Of a stretch of 38,792 nt of DNA, positions 8,177-18,600 are shown in pieces. The stretch comes from Planctomycetaceae bacterium (GTDB taxonomy: Bacteria; Planctomycetota; Planctomycetia; Planctomycetales; Planctomycetaceae): NCBI GenBank assembly GCA_002722955.1, contig PBMZ01000027.1, positions 1-38,792 of the forward strand, in the 5' to 3' direction. Numbering within the stretch: position 1 is the first letter of the stretch; every line of letters begins with the position of its first letter. The notes beneath the pieces are model-generated. The model searched no databases and was not told where the DNA came from. It saw only the letters and a list, made by a program, of their open reading frames with translations. The position numbers and the translations under genes were made by a program.

Positions 8177-11100
8177 CTAGTTCAACAGATCCAACTGATC
8201 GAGCAAATTCGTCGACAACGTACACGAATCATTAATCTCTGACGTAGGACCAATGACCGTGTCGTCACCTTCGCCGGTGTTGATGATGTCGCCACCATTC
8301 TGGCCGTTGAGTTTATCATCGCCCGACTCGCCAAAGATGATGTCCGTGTCGCCGCCACCGAAGATCGTGTCCGCTCCGTCACCACCAAGGATCGTGTCGG
8401 CCTCTTCGTTTCCTTGAATGTTATCGTCGCCATCACCACCGAGGATGCCATCGCGGCCCTCGTTGCCCATGATGATGTCATCGCCATCGTTGCCGTTGAT
8501 GATGTCGTCGCCGCGATTTCCTCGCATGGTGTCGTCGCCATCGTCTCCGATCATGCTGTCATCACCAAGCTGACCGGACATGAAATCGTCGCCCTCACCG
8601 CCGTCCATAAAGTCATCTCCGCTGCCACCGAGCAGCGTGTCTTGTTCACGGCCACCGTCCATCGAGTCGTTGCCGTCGTTACCGAGCAGCTTGTCATCGC
8701 CGCGACCACCAACGAGAACGTCATCGCCTTCGGATCCCTCGAGGCGATCACTTCCGTTGTCACCATTGAGGTTGTCGTTTCCATCTTCTCCACGAAGCGT
8801 ATCAGCTCCGTCTCCGCCAGCCATGAAGTCGTCGCCATCACCGCCGTTGGCTTCATCGTTGCCATCGCCGCCGGTGATCGAATCGTCGCCTTCGCCGCCG
8901 AACAACATGTCGTCGCCGTCACCGCCTTCGATCGAATCGCGGCCGTCACCACCCGTGATGGTGTCGTCGTCGTCTCCGCCGTCGTAAGACATCAGCACGC
9001 GGCCAGTGTCCATATTCGCTGCGGAAATCGTGTCCGTGCCGCCTTCTCCGTTGAGCGAAACCAATTTCGGGAAGGCAAGACTGAGGTCTTCAACATTGAT
9101 CGTGTCGGCACCATCACCCGCATTCACTGTCAACAGAGGCACACCCATGCCAACCGTTATCGAAGCCGCACCGTCGGTGACTCGGATGTCGCTGCCGGAG
9201 GTGCTCAAGCTGAACGTATTGGCGTTAGCATCGCCGATAACTCGGACTTCGTCGCCGCCTCCCGTCGAATCGAATTGGTCGTTGCCATCAGCGGCACCAT
9301 TCCAAATCAAGACGTCGTTACCGTTGCCGCTTTGTAAGCTGTCGTCTCCCGCATCACCGCTGATGGTGTCATCGGCGTCGCCACCATCGAGGTTATCGTT
9401 GCCCGTGCCGCCAGCGATTGAGTCATTGCCGCCCGAGCCGTTGACGGAATCATTACCGTCTCCTGCGTCGATGGTATCGTCAGAGTTCCCACCTGTGATG
9501 GTGTCGTCCCCGCCACTCCCATTCAGAATATCACCGTCCGAGTCCAGCACCTGGCCGGCTCGAGAAACCGCCAGACCTTCATAGTTGTCTGCCGCTGTTG
9601 TCAGCATAACCGTCGAGATTTCCATGCCGCCTTGGGCAGGATCAATGATCCTGAGGACACTGTTGTTGCTGTCGAAAACGACCAAGGTGCCAGTCGCATC
9701 TTCCACGACTAAGTCATTGCCGTTCACGTTCTGAGCATTGGGGAATGACGTAACTGTGGTGACCGTGACGCCGGGAATATCAACGCTGAGTACGAACGTT
9801 GGCGAGAACGCGACGCCGTCAACCGCGAAGACGTTACCCATATTGTCGGCGCCGAGACCGTCAAAGTCTGAAAAGCTGGGCAACCCCACCGCGCCGGTGA
9901 AGTCGACTGGGTTGGAAACAACACCCGTGCATGGATCGACTTCGCCGAACTGTGCTGAGACCGTGCCTCCCATTTGATCTTCGAATGCGACGACCAACGT
10001 TCCGTTAACGTTAGCGAACGCCTCGCTGATCAGGATGGGCAAGCCGCCCGAAGTCAGAGGGACGTCTGTAATGACCGCTGCCGTCGTTGGATCAATCTGG
10101 ACGAGCGACCAGCCGGGATTTGCGAATGGATCGGGACCGTTCGCCGTGACTGCATAGATGAATCCGTTGAAGAAGGTCAAATCGACCGTTTCCATGTCTC
10201 GAGGAATCGTACCAACAACAGCCGTCGTCCCCGAAATCCGATCGATCGTGATCAACTCCTCGGTGCTGGTGTCAACGGTATAAAGCGTGTTCGGATCGGG
10301 CGTGAACGCTGGCGGAGCTGACGTGCTTTGAATCGAATCGTTACCGGCACCACCATCAATGTCATCCGATCCCAAACCACCAACAATCGTGTCGCGGCCG
10401 CCGTCGCCCCTCAAAACGTCATCACCACCGCAAGGAACAATTTGCACTACGGCATCGCCAAAGATTTGATCAGCTTCTGTGCCACCACTGATGGTGTCAT
10501 CACCCACGTCGCCGATCAGGATGTCGGCTCCAGCACCTCCATCGATGTCATCATTGCCGTTACCGCCATTGATCGAGTCATTCAGGCCGCCGCCAGTGAT
10601 GATGTCGGCACCGTCACCACCGTCGATTGTGTCGGCGTTGCCATTTCCATCAATCGCGTCATCACCAAGTCCGCCGGTAATCAAATCTTCTCCGGCGTTG
10701 CCCGTGATGAAGTCATCACCATCGCCGCCGTCGATGTTGTCCTGTCCCGATCCACCTGCGATGAGGTCATCGTCATCGCCGCCTGAGATGGTGTCGTTGC
10801 CGTTTCCGCCATCGATGTCATCAAGACCAGCACCACCACTGATGTTGTCCGTTCCATCTCCTCCGAGAATCACGTCATCGCCATCGCCACCATCGACGAC
10901 GTCGTTACCATCTTCGGCATTGATGTCGTCGTCACCATCGCCGCCGTTGATCACGTCATCGCCGTCGTTGCCATCGAGAACGTCGTCACCGTCGCCGCCA
11001 GAAATCGTGTCGTCGCCATCGCCACCATCGATGATGTCGTCGAAGTCGTCACTGCCCGTGATCGAATCGTTGCCGTCGTCGCCGTCGATGTTGATGACAA

Positions 11101-11476
11101 GGTTGGGATCGTCGAACACAGCCGCGCTAATGCCACTGATGTCAATCGTGGTGTCGCCCTGCCCGCCTTGGATCTGAATCTCGGCCACATCGCTGCCATC
11201 CAGCGACAGCAGTGTGTTGATGACGGTCCCGTTGCCCAGAACCTCATAGTCGCCGGTGTTCACGGCATTGTCGCGAATGACGATCGTGTCATCATCATCG
11301 GCGCTAACCGTCAAGACGTTGCCGATCAGAATTGCCGACACTGACAATAGTGTACGTTTTTCTAGATTATCTATCCTGCCGGAGACACTGCGTGCGGATT
11401 GTCGTCGAGTTGAAAGGCCGCGTCGACTTTGGTGCAAGCGAGTACGTACGGCTTTGATCCAGTTGGACAGAAACAT
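8177..11476 (-). CDS. Giant RTX calcium-binding repeat protein with beta-propeller-like insert
   Basis: A 1099-residue paralogue of the downstream RTX gene. ATG 11476 is preceded by AAGGGGG on the coding strand. Order: basic N-terminus; LEKRTLLSVSAILIG (about 38-52); RTX block (about 130-382); a non-RTX insert (about 384-644) with repeated blocks such as TVDTSTEELITIDRISGTTA, LVQIDPTTAAVITDVPL and LVVFDSNNSVLRIIDPAQGG, which looks like a propeller of the NHL/DUF4394 kind; a short RTX block; a module shared with the paralogue (about 722-838, LIWNGAADGNDQFD); a long RTX block (about 838-1078); and a tail EINDSCTLSTNLLDQLDLLN matching the paralogue's tail. The protein is predicted to be extracellular and Ca2+-binding. 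The function beyond that is unknown. No type I secretion genes (ABC, MFP or TolC) are in the window. Confidence 0.87.
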   Translation of the reverse strand: MFLSNWIKAVRTRLHQSRRGLSTRRQSARSVSGRIDNLEKRTLLSVSAILIGNVLTVSADDDDTIVIRDNAVNTGDYEVLGNGTVINTLLSLDGSDVAEIQIQGGQGDTTIDISGISAAVFDDPNLVINIDGDDGNDSITGSDDFDDIIDGGDGDDTISGGDGDDVLDGNDGDDVINGGDGDDDINAEDGNDVVDGGDGDDVILGGDGTDNISGGAGLDDIDGGNGNDTISGGDDDDLIAGGSGQDNIDGGDGDDFITGNAGEDLITGGLGDDAIDGNGNADTIDGGDGADIITGGGLNDSINGGNGNDDIDGGAGADILIGDVGDDTISGGTEADQIFGDAVVQIVPCGGDDVLRGDGGRDTIVGGLGSDDIDGGAGNDSIQSTSAPPAFTPDPNTLYTVDTSTEELITIDRISGTTAVVGTIPRDMETVDLTFFNGFIYAVTANGPDPFANPGWSLVQIDPTTAAVITDVPLTSGGLPILISEAFANVNGTLVVAFEDQMGGTVSAQFGEVDPCTGVVSNPVDFTGAVGLPSFSDFDGLGADNMGNVFAVDGVAFSPTFVLSVDIPGVTVTTVTSFPNAQNVNGNDLVVEDATGTLVVFDSNNSVLRIIDPAQGGMEISTVMLTTAADNYEGLAVSRAGQVLDSDGDILNGSGGDDTITGGNSDDTIDAGDGNDSVNGSGGNDSIAGGTGNDNLDGGDADDTISGDAGDDSLQSGNGNDVLIWNGAADGNDQFDSTGGGDEVRVIGDANANTFSLSTSGSDIRVTDGAASITVGMGVPLLTVNAGDGADTINVEDLSLAFPKLVSLNGEGGTDTISAANMDTGRVLMSYDGGDDDDTITGGDGRDSIEGGDGDDMLFGGEGDDSITGGDGNDEANGGDGDDFMAGGDGADTLRGEDGNDNLNGDNGSDRLEGSEGDDVLVGGRGDDKLLGNDGNDSMDGGREQDTLLGGSGDDFMDGGEGDDFMSGQLGDDSMIGDDGDDTMRGNRGDDIINGNDGDDIIMGNEGRDGILGGDGDDNIQGNEEADTILGGDGADTIFGGGDTDIIFGESGDDKLNGQNGGDIINTGEGDDTVIGPTSEINDSCTLSTNLLDQLDLLN

Positions 11477-11900
11477 GGATGCCCCCTTCTGTGTGATTTT
11501 TGAGCCCCGATGTTCGCGAGCAAGTTAGGAGTGCTCGCATCGACAGCGATGACAAAACTCACCATGCCGGCGGAATCTGTTTTTGTGTTGGCATTGGTGT
11601 GAGTCACGAAATCTCTGCATCACTGAGATTTGATGCAGTTACCGCAATGTTCATAGATTGACTGGTCTCTCCAATCGGAAGCAAGCTTTCTTTCCGAATC
11701 CGTTGTTCAATTCGTCTAATCGTATTCGAAGGCACCCGCCAGTCGTTGTAATCCTTACAAACCGCCCGCTGGCAACCCGCGCAGTCCGCAAAATTCACCT
11801 CCGCGATCCCATCAGCCTCTGATACGATCCCGCCGCTCGGCGTTGTCAGATGACATCGCATGCTACCCGCTACAGATCTTGAGATTCGGAGATGCCTAGA
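11477..11900. other. Divergent intergenic region with two overlapping hairpins
   Basis: About 420 bases between the divergent RTX gene 2 and the secreted protein at 11901. No supported gene lies here. Two perfect but mutually exclusive hairpins overlap: AAATCTC (11609-11615) with GAGATTT (11625-11631), and CTGCATCA (11615-11622) with TGATGCAG (11631-11638). They lie about 130 nt from the RTX start and about 265 nt from the other start. A regulatory role is inference only. Confidence 0.4.
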
Positions 11901-12917
11901 ATGCGACAAGTAGGATTCATCGCTGCGACCAGAAACTTACTGCTGATTGGATTGAGTGTTACGTTGAGCAGTGCTCTGATCGCCGACGAGTCATCTAAGC
12001 CGACCAAGGCGAAGTCAACGGAAGCAAGCGAAACGGCCAAGAATAAGCCCGTCAAGACTGCCAGCAAGACGAATGACAGTGACACCGAGTACTTGTTGCG
12101 ATACCAGTTCAAGCCAAATCAGTTCGCTCATTATAAAGTGCAACACGTGACGACGATGCACGTTGTCTATGGCGAAATCAAGCAAACGACTCGTCACACG
12201 TCACGCTCGGAAAAGCATTTTCGAGTCATTACGGTTTCCGATAATGGGACGGCGTTGTTAGAACCAACGTTGGACCAGGTTGTCATGTCTGCTCAAGCCG
12301 ATGACAACGATCCAATCGTGTTTGACAGTTCCGAAGGACCAGAAAATTGCCCCGAGATCTTTCGACCTGTGCTGGCTACTGTGGGCAAGCCGTCGGCGCC
12401 GAAACGCTTCTCGGCTAGCGGACAGCTACTTTCGAAATCCGGCTCGACGACGACGTCGAAGCGAGCATGTAGTTCGGGCCAAACGAAGAAGTCCGACGTC
12501 GACAGTCAAGTTGACCCGCAACGCAACTTCTTGATTTCCTTCCCTGAAAAGCCAATCAAAGTGGGCGATTCGTGGTCGGAAAAGTCATTCGCTTGTGTGA
12601 GCATTGCACAGAATTTGAAGAAGAAGATTCCGCTGCGAAAGTCTTTCACGTTGAAGTCGGTCAAGGATTCGGTGGCAACCATTGAGACACGAATTGCTGT
12701 CTTGGTGCCGATCAAGGATCCAGCAATCCGCACACAATTTAGCCAAAAAACACCGCAAGGCACCATTCAATTCGATATCGAGAAGGGACAGATTCTTGCT
12801 CGAGAAACGAAGCTGGACAACTTGATCATTGGAGCGATTGGACCGAAGAGTTCGTTGCACACGGTCAGCCAACGGCGTGAGGTGTTGGTGACCAAGAAAG
12901 AGTTGTCAAAGCGTTAA
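11901..12917 (+). CDS. Secreted planctomycete protein, DUF6263-like
   Basis: A protein of 338 residues from ATG 11901 (preceded by GGAG at 11888-11891, 9 nt spacing). An alternative ATG at 11892 would overlap that site. The N-terminus is a Sec signal peptide (RNLLLIGLSVTLSSALIA). A Lys/Thr/Ser-rich linker follows. The mature part has LLRYQFKPNQFAHYKVQH, then a long beta-rich stretch with FPEKPIKVGDSWSEK and a repeated 'threshold then average' style seen in DUF6263-like planctomycete proteins. No catalytic motif is visible, so this is a hypothetical exported protein. It converges on the PSD1 gene, with an inverted repeat between them. Confidence 0.75.
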   Translation: MRQVGFIAATRNLLLIGLSVTLSSALIADESSKPTKAKSTEASETAKNKPVKTASKTNDSDTEYLLRYQFKPNQFAHYKVQHVTTMHVVYGEIKQTTRHTSRSEKHFRVITVSDNGTALLEPTLDQVVMSAQADDNDPIVFDSSEGPENCPEIFRPVLATVGKPSAPKRFSASGQLLSKSGSTTTSKRACSSGQTKKSDVDSQVDPQRNFLISFPEKPIKVGDSWSEKSFACVSIAQNLKKKIPLRKSFTLKSVKDSVATIETRIAVLVPIKDPAIRTQFSQKTPQGTIQFDIEKGQILARETKLDNLIIGAIGPKSSLHTVSQRREVLVTKKELSKR

Positions 12918-12936
12918 GCCGGGTGTTACGCATCGC

Positions 12937-13005
12937 TGGAGTCCAGGCTTTAGCCGCCAGATGGTACGTTTGGGCTCATCGAAGGCGTCTAAAGGCTGGA
13001 CTCCA
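12937..13005. repeat. Long inverted repeat between convergent genes, family R4
   Basis: Arms at 12937-12958 and 12984-13005 are 22 nt each with two mismatches (TGGAGTCCAGGCTTTAGC... against the complement of ...TAAAGGCTGGACTCCA), and the loop is about 25 nt. It lies exactly between the convergent secreted-protein and PSD1 genes, so it could terminate both. There is no clear T-run. I saw no second copy in this window. Confidence 0.6.
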
Positions 13006-13035
13006 ACGGCGGTAGCGACGTTGGCTATCTTCGTG

Positions 13036-15474
13036 CTAGTACAGCATCAAACCGACGTCACTGGCTAAGACGGTGATGGCCAACTGTGTCCAGGCTGCGT
13101 GCTGTGCCGCCTCGAGCTTTTCATTTCTCGGCGCTTCCCCCACTGAAAGGAACGCGATCGCGTCTTCTTTCTTCTTTGAGTAGCGCGCCTGAAGTCCCTC
13201 GATGAACGAAACGCATGCCTCACGTTCGTTATCGTTGGCATCTCGGCAGGCGAGGAGCCGGAACAGACGATTCACGCGGGAATCGTTGTCCTTGGCCTCT
13301 CGAAGCAAGCGTTCGGCCAGACCGCGAGCCATCTCGACCCGCTGTGTCTCATTCAGTAGCCCCAACGATTGCAGTGGCGAGTTAGTACGTGACCGTTTGA
13401 CACAACTGGACTCGCGATTCGGAGCGTCGAATAGTGTCATCATCGGATGCGGGCTTGTGCGCTTCCAATAGACATATAGACTGCGGCGATAAAGCCGTTT
13501 CCCTTTGTCGCGAACGTAATTCTTTGTGTTGCTGCCGGGGTGAGCCAAGGCCAACCACATTCCGGCAGGTTGGTACGGCTTAACTCCCTCGCCCCCCATG
13601 ACCGGGTCCATCATTTCGCTGGACCAGAGTGCGATGTCGCGAATCACTTCAGCGTCCAGCCGGTGTCGCGGGCCGCGAGCGAACAATTTGTTCTCGGGAT
13701 CTTCGACGTCATTCCGCCAGGCCGAGCTTTGCCGAAACGTGCGGCTTGTGACCATCAGCCGAAGCATGTGCCGCAGATCCCAACCGCAATCGTGCAATTC
13801 GACAGCGAGCCAATCAAGCAATTCGGGATGCGTCGGTTGCTGGCCTTGCAAACCGAAATCTTCAGGCGTTCGGACGAGACCATCGCCGAAAGTTCGTTGC
13901 CAGATCCGGTTGATCAAAACTCGAGCGACCAACGGGTGCTCTCGAGAAGTTAACCAGCGGGCAAGCCCCAACCGATTGCGAGGCGCCTCATTCGGAAAAC
14001 TTGACATCACATTCAAAATGCCCGGTTGAAGCGGGTCGCCGACCGGAAGGTTGTACTCACCACGCTTGAGAAGTCGTGTTTCCCTCGGAGTCTTCAAGTC
14101 AACCGCGACGAGCGTCGTCGTATACGACTTTTCCAGCTCGTCATGTTGTTTCGTCAACTGAGTCGCAGCCTGTTGCAGTTCGAGGGAAGCAAACGGCCCC
14201 TTCGCGGCGGCGAGCAATGCTAGTCGATCTTTACTTGCGGCAGCTTGCCACTTCTTGACGTCGGCTTCACCGATTCCCTTTGCTTGGAATTGCTCCTCGG
14301 CGACCTTGAACAGCTTCTGCTGAGCTGCTTTAAGATCGGACCACTGTTGCCATCCAGACTGATCGGCGGGTGCCTTGATGTGATTTCCGTAGGTGTAAGA
14401 GTTTCGATCCATGGACGGTTCGGCCGTGCTGTTGAAGAAGGCCATCAGCCGATAGTACTCGGTCTGCGGAATGGGATCGTACTTGTGCGTATGACAGCGG
14501 GCACACGTCAGCGACATGCCAAGGAACACTGTCCCGAGTGTCTCGACGCGATCAAAGTTGTTCTTCATTTGAAACTCGGCAGGGATCGCCCCACCTTCGC
14601 CCGTTGTCGGATTCATTCGAACGTATCCGGTTGCGACTTGCTGAGCCAACGTCGGATTGGGCAGCAGGTCGCCAGCCAACTGCCAAGTGATGAACTCGTC
14701 CAAAGGCAGATTCTGATTCAACGCGAAGACAACCCAGTCACGATAGGGATAGATTCCGCGGCGATTGTCCAAATGCAAACCGTGTGTGTCGCCGTATCGG
14801 ACAGCGTCCAACCAATAACGAGCTTGATGCTCGCCAAATCGTAGGCTTTCAAACAATTGATTGACGAATCGCAGATAAGCGTCTGGTCGATTGTCGACCA
14901 GGAACTTGTCGAGTGCTTGCGGTTCTGGCGGCAAGCCAGTCAGAGTCAGTGAGACTCGCCGAGCCAACACGGCGCGACTCGCTGCTGCTGCGAAGTCTGT
15001 ACCGTTGGACTTGAGCTGGCGGGCGATAAGAGCATCGATCGCGTTCTGGCCTTTGGTATTCGCTGGCAGCTTTTTTCTCGGCAACACGAATGCCCAGTGC
15101 TTTTCATACTTACCCCCCTGCTTGATCCATGTTGAAAGCAGAGTTCGCTCGCGATCTGTTAGCTGTTTTTCGGCATCAGCAGGCGGCATGGGGTCATCCG
15201 CCGAGTGAATCCGGACAAGTAACCGACTTTTGTTAGGTTGCTTCGGATCGATGGCTCGATAGCCGCCCAAATCCTTTGTTGCTCCGGCCAGAGAATCGAG
15301 TCGCAACAAGTCATCTTGTTTCGCATCCGGGCCGTGGCAAACGAAGCATTTGTTCGAGAGAATCGGCAAGATGTCTCGCCCGAAGCTGACTTGCTTAGTC
15401 TCTGCTGCACCGGTTTGAGCGAGCGAAGTCAAAGCGACCACGCCAATCAATGCGAGGAATCGAGATTTGGCCAT
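13036..15474 (-). CDS. PSD1 / DUF1549-DUF1553 planctomycete cytochrome C protein
   Basis: 812 residues from ATG 15474, preceded by AAGGA at 9 nt; an in-frame TTG lies three codons upstream. A signal peptide (FLALIGVVALTSLAQTGAAE) precedes a planctomycete cytochrome C domain with a haem motif CFVCH (Cys43, Cys46, His47) and DPMPPADAEKQLT. Next comes DUF1549, including a second haem-type motif CARCHTHKYDPIPQTEYY near residue 325, and then DUF1553 (LGLARWLTSREHPLVARVLINRIWQ, TPEDFGLQGQQPTHPELLDWL, RSRTNSPLQSLGLLN). Such proteins usually pair with a neighbouring DUF1501 protein and are thought to be periplasmic redox or degradative enzymes of unknown substrate. Its own DUF1501 partner is not adjacent here. 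Confidence 0.93.
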   Translation of the reverse strand: MAKSRFLALIGVVALTSLAQTGAAETKQVSFGRDILPILSNKCFVCHGPDAKQDDLLRLDSLAGATKDLGGYRAIDPKQPNKSRLLVRIHSADDPMPPADAEKQLTDRERTLLSTWIKQGGKYEKHWAFVLPRKKLPANTKGQNAIDALIARQLKSNGTDFAAAASRAVLARRVSLTLTGLPPEPQALDKFLVDNRPDAYLRFVNQLFESLRFGEHQARYWLDAVRYGDTHGLHLDNRRGIYPYRDWVVFALNQNLPLDEFITWQLAGDLLPNPTLAQQVATGYVRMNPTTGEGGAIPAEFQMKNNFDRVETLGTVFLGMSLTCARCHTHKYDPIPQTEYYRLMAFFNSTAEPSMDRNSYTYGNHIKAPADQSGWQQWSDLKAAQQKLFKVAEEQFQAKGIGEADVKKWQAAASKDRLALLAAAKGPFASLELQQAATQLTKQHDELEKSYTTTLVAVDLKTPRETRLLKRGEYNLPVGDPLQPGILNVMSSFPNEAPRNRLGLARWLTSREHPLVARVLINRIWQRTFGDGLVRTPEDFGLQGQQPTHPELLDWLAVELHDCGWDLRHMLRLMVTSRTFRQSSAWRNDVEDPENKLFARGPRHRLDAEVIRDIALWSSEMMDPVMGGEGVKPYQPAGMWLALAHPGSNTKNYVRDKGKRLYRRSLYVYWKRTSPHPMMTLFDAPNRESSCVKRSRTNSPLQSLGLLNETQRVEMARGLAERLLREAKDNDSRVNRLFRLLACRDANDNEREACVSFIEGLQARYSKKKEDAIAFLSVGEAPRNEKLEAAQHAAWTQLAITVLASDVGLMLY

Positions 15475-15613
15475 CGAAATCAATCCTTAGGGAGTATTCG
15501 ATCAAGCGTTTGATTGTGAATCACCAACCTGTGTTGATCGAGCGATCCTTAGATTTTGGCGGCAAGAGACAACTTTTTGAAGCCAACAGGGCGTCGCGGC
15601 TGTGGCATAAAGC

Positions 15614-15653
15614 AAGAAGCCCGGCTTTTTCGAAATCGAAAGTCGGGCTTCTT
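15614..15653. terminator. Hairpin with T-run, family R1, copy 2
   Basis: Arms AAGAAGCCCGGCTTT (15614-15628) and AAAGTCGGGCTTCTT (15639-15653) with a 10-nt loop, followed on the plus strand by a T-run. On the minus strand it lies just after the stop of the ThuA fusion gene (15687) and before the PSD1 start, so it can act as the terminator of the upstream minus-strand gene. It is also a member of dispersed repeat family R1. Confidence 0.65.
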
Positions 15654-15686
15654 TTTTCACTTGAGCAGCATCTCGCGGTCTTTGAA

Positions 15687-18600
15687 TCATTGCGATTTCA
15701 AGGACTCCAGATAAGCCAGCAAATCCGACAATTGCTCGGGCGTTAGATTCTGAACCAAGCCAACAGGCATCATCGATTGCTTCTGCTTGCTTCGCACATC
15801 GATGTCGTCACGATTGATCTCTACCGCAGTCCCGTCTGTCTTTCGCAAGGTGACGCTTGTTGCGCTTTCGCTGACGACAAAGCCGGTGATGCGTTGGCCT
15901 TGCAGTGTTTGGAATGCGTAGGTGTCGAATCCTTGAGCGATCTTGGCGCTGGGTTTTAGGATCGACTCGATCAATTCGTGTCGTTTGTAGCGTTTGCCGA
16001 TGTCGACCAAGTGAGGGCCTTTGGGTAACTGGCCGTTGGCGTATGTGTGACACGCGATGCATGATTGCCGAGTAAACAAAGCTTTGCCCTTGGCGGCGTC
16101 GCCGGAAGTCTTGAGTGCTCGCTCGGCAGCTGCTTCGTAAGCCAAGTTGGCGATTTGGCCGGGGTTGTTCTTGTCGATTTTCGGTATTTGGATCGGAGCT
16201 TGCTTGTCGACTTTGGTGGCGACCTTCAAGGCTTCGATACCGTCGATCTTGACTTTGTGGCGATCAAGTTGCAGCTTGACGAATTCGACTGTCCTGGCGT
16301 CGGCTTCGGAAACTGCGGTTTTGATCGTCGAGGCAATGCGTGGGCTGGCCGCCCAGGGTTGTCGGTCGAAGTAAGGTCCTGTTCGATCTGGGCGAGTGCC
16401 CCACCAGCCGCCTTTGTAATCGCCTTCTTTGTGGTAAAGCCGAATCAATGCCGCCAGCAGCGTTTGGCGTTTCTCTACGTTTCGTGTTTTGTTGAGAATC
16501 GCAATCAGCCCGTCTACGGCTTTCGGATCGTGCATGGATTTGAGAGCCCAAAACGCGCCGTGTGAATTTGGACCGCTCGTTCCCTTCAAGGCCGCGTCGT
16601 ACCCGCCGCTGCGTACCAATGACTGAACGGCTAAGTGAGGAATCACGCGATCGGGATCGGGTTGCTTGTAGGATTCGACTGGCTTCGAATCCGCTGCTCG
16701 TTTTGTCAGGGGCAAGATTGCCTCGCCGGCATTTGGATTGCCGAGGCGACCGAGACTGATGAGTGTCTGGGCTCGAACACGCGGCGACTCGTCTTTTAAC
16801 GTCGCCGTGAATCGCCCGATGTCGAGTCCCTCGAGTTCCGTCTTTCGATCCGTGAGTGCTCGAAAGGCAAATTCACGCAGCGAGTTGTCTTCGGACGCTT
16901 TCAACAACGCACCGTGTGACTCGACACCGTACATTTGCTTCAAGGTAAATAGTGCGGCGACTCGGCCGTGCATCGGTACCTTAGCGTCACCGTAAAGATC
17001 GGTTAATCCCGTCCATCGATCGGCGTCTTGGCCCCTTCGCAACAACTCACGTTGGCTGTGAAGTCGATAGACGGCGCTTGGCGATGCGAGGTACTGGATC
17101 AATTCCGCATCAGTCGCTTTGGCAAGGTTAGGAAACGGTGTCGGCGTGTAATCAATTGGCCGAACTTGGGCAACAAAGCCGACATTCGGTCCGCTGTAAG
17201 CAAACTTGCCGTTCTTCCAACTGCTGACATACATCAGTCCGCCGCCGTCAACGTCGATATCGGTTGGACGCGGAATCTTCAAGAAGACGTCTTGATCGGC
17301 ATCGAATGTCGCGCCGTTAGCCGGCGGGTTGTGGCGATAGACTTCGCTGCGGCCCCAATCGCATGTGTAAACGGTGTTACCGAATTCCTTGGGCCAACGA
17401 AGGTCGTGCAAGTACATTCCGCCGCAACCCGATCCCCCGCCGTAATCAGCCAGTGGCGGCATGATCTCGTCGCTGAAATTCAGATAGAGTGACGGATAGC
17501 CATAGTTCGCAGATTGCATGATGTGGCTAAATCGAATATCCCAACCGCCACCATCGTTGGTGTTGTCGCGAGTGAAGATATTCATGAATGGATCGATGCA
17601 AACGTCGAGGATATTTCGCAGACCCCAGCAGTAGACTTCCATTTCTTTGCCATCCGGACGAACTCGGACAACACCGCCGCCTCGACGCGCCAACGTTGTG
17701 CCATCTGTTCCTTTTGCTTCGGTGAATCCAAAGTCACCAACTGCGATGTAAATCCAACCATCGATGCCCATGCGGATGCCGTTGGTTGTGTGGTCCCAGC
17801 CGCGTTTGTTGATTTCATCGGTGCTGATGCCAGTGAGCAATGTTTCGGATCGATCCGAGACACCGTCGAGGTCATCGTCGTGGTGAACGCTCAAGAAAGG
17901 CGGATGAAGCACCCACAACGATCCGTTGTCATAGATGAGACCGCGGGGGTGCTCGATCTTGGCGAATTCGTTGACCTTGTCGGCTTGGCCATCGCCGTCG
18001 ATATCAATGCAGCGGAGCACTTTGCCGCCACCGGGCTGCTTGCCCAACGAACCCTGTTCGTCAACGCCGACGAAGACTTCGCCCGTTGGCGCGGCGGTGA
18101 TGCAAACCGGGTAATTGACTTGAGGCGGCGCGCCGAACATGGTGACTTGGAAACCGTCCGGAGCTTTCACGTCGGCCAGAGTTGGAACGGGGCCGCCTTG
18201 CGTGCGTTTCGCCGATTTCGGAAGCGGTGGCAACTTGTCGGCGTACGCTTCGAACTCCCAGAAGCTTCCCCAATATTTATGCTTCTTAGTTCCCAGGAAA
18301 GTGACTCGCAGATAACGCGTGTCTGGCGCATCCACATTGTGTGCGGCGACTGGTTCGACCTTGTCGTTCTTTGATTTGTCGACGATCGTCTTCCATTCCT
18401 TGGCGTCGGCGGATGCATCGACCTTGTAAGTGTAGATATCGTTTTGCTTTTCCCAATGGATGCGTAGCGACTTGATGTGATCTGCTTTGCCAAGGTCGAC
18501 TTCCCACGTGGAACCGGGGGCATTGCCTTGCGAACACCAACGCGTGTTGAGGTCGCCGTCGATCGCGTTCTTTGCAAAGTTCTTTTTGTTCTTTTCTTCC

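Noticed and set aside
4117..9337. Several long plus-strand open frames across the RTX blocks (for example 4117-4479, 6811-7539, 8414-9337)
   Set aside because: They are antisense to the 27-nt RTX repeats. The repeated GGN-GAN codons give stop-free Val/Ala/Ser/Pro-rich shadows with no RBS and no domain.
11604..11909. A 101-residue minus-strand frame between the RTX gene and the secreted protein
   Set aside because: No RBS, no family, it overlaps the start of the secreted-protein gene on the other strand, and it covers the overlapping hairpins.
17514..18374. A 286-residue plus-strand frame inside the ThuA fusion gene
   Set aside because: Antisense shadow of a well-supported multi-domain protein, with no recognisable motif.
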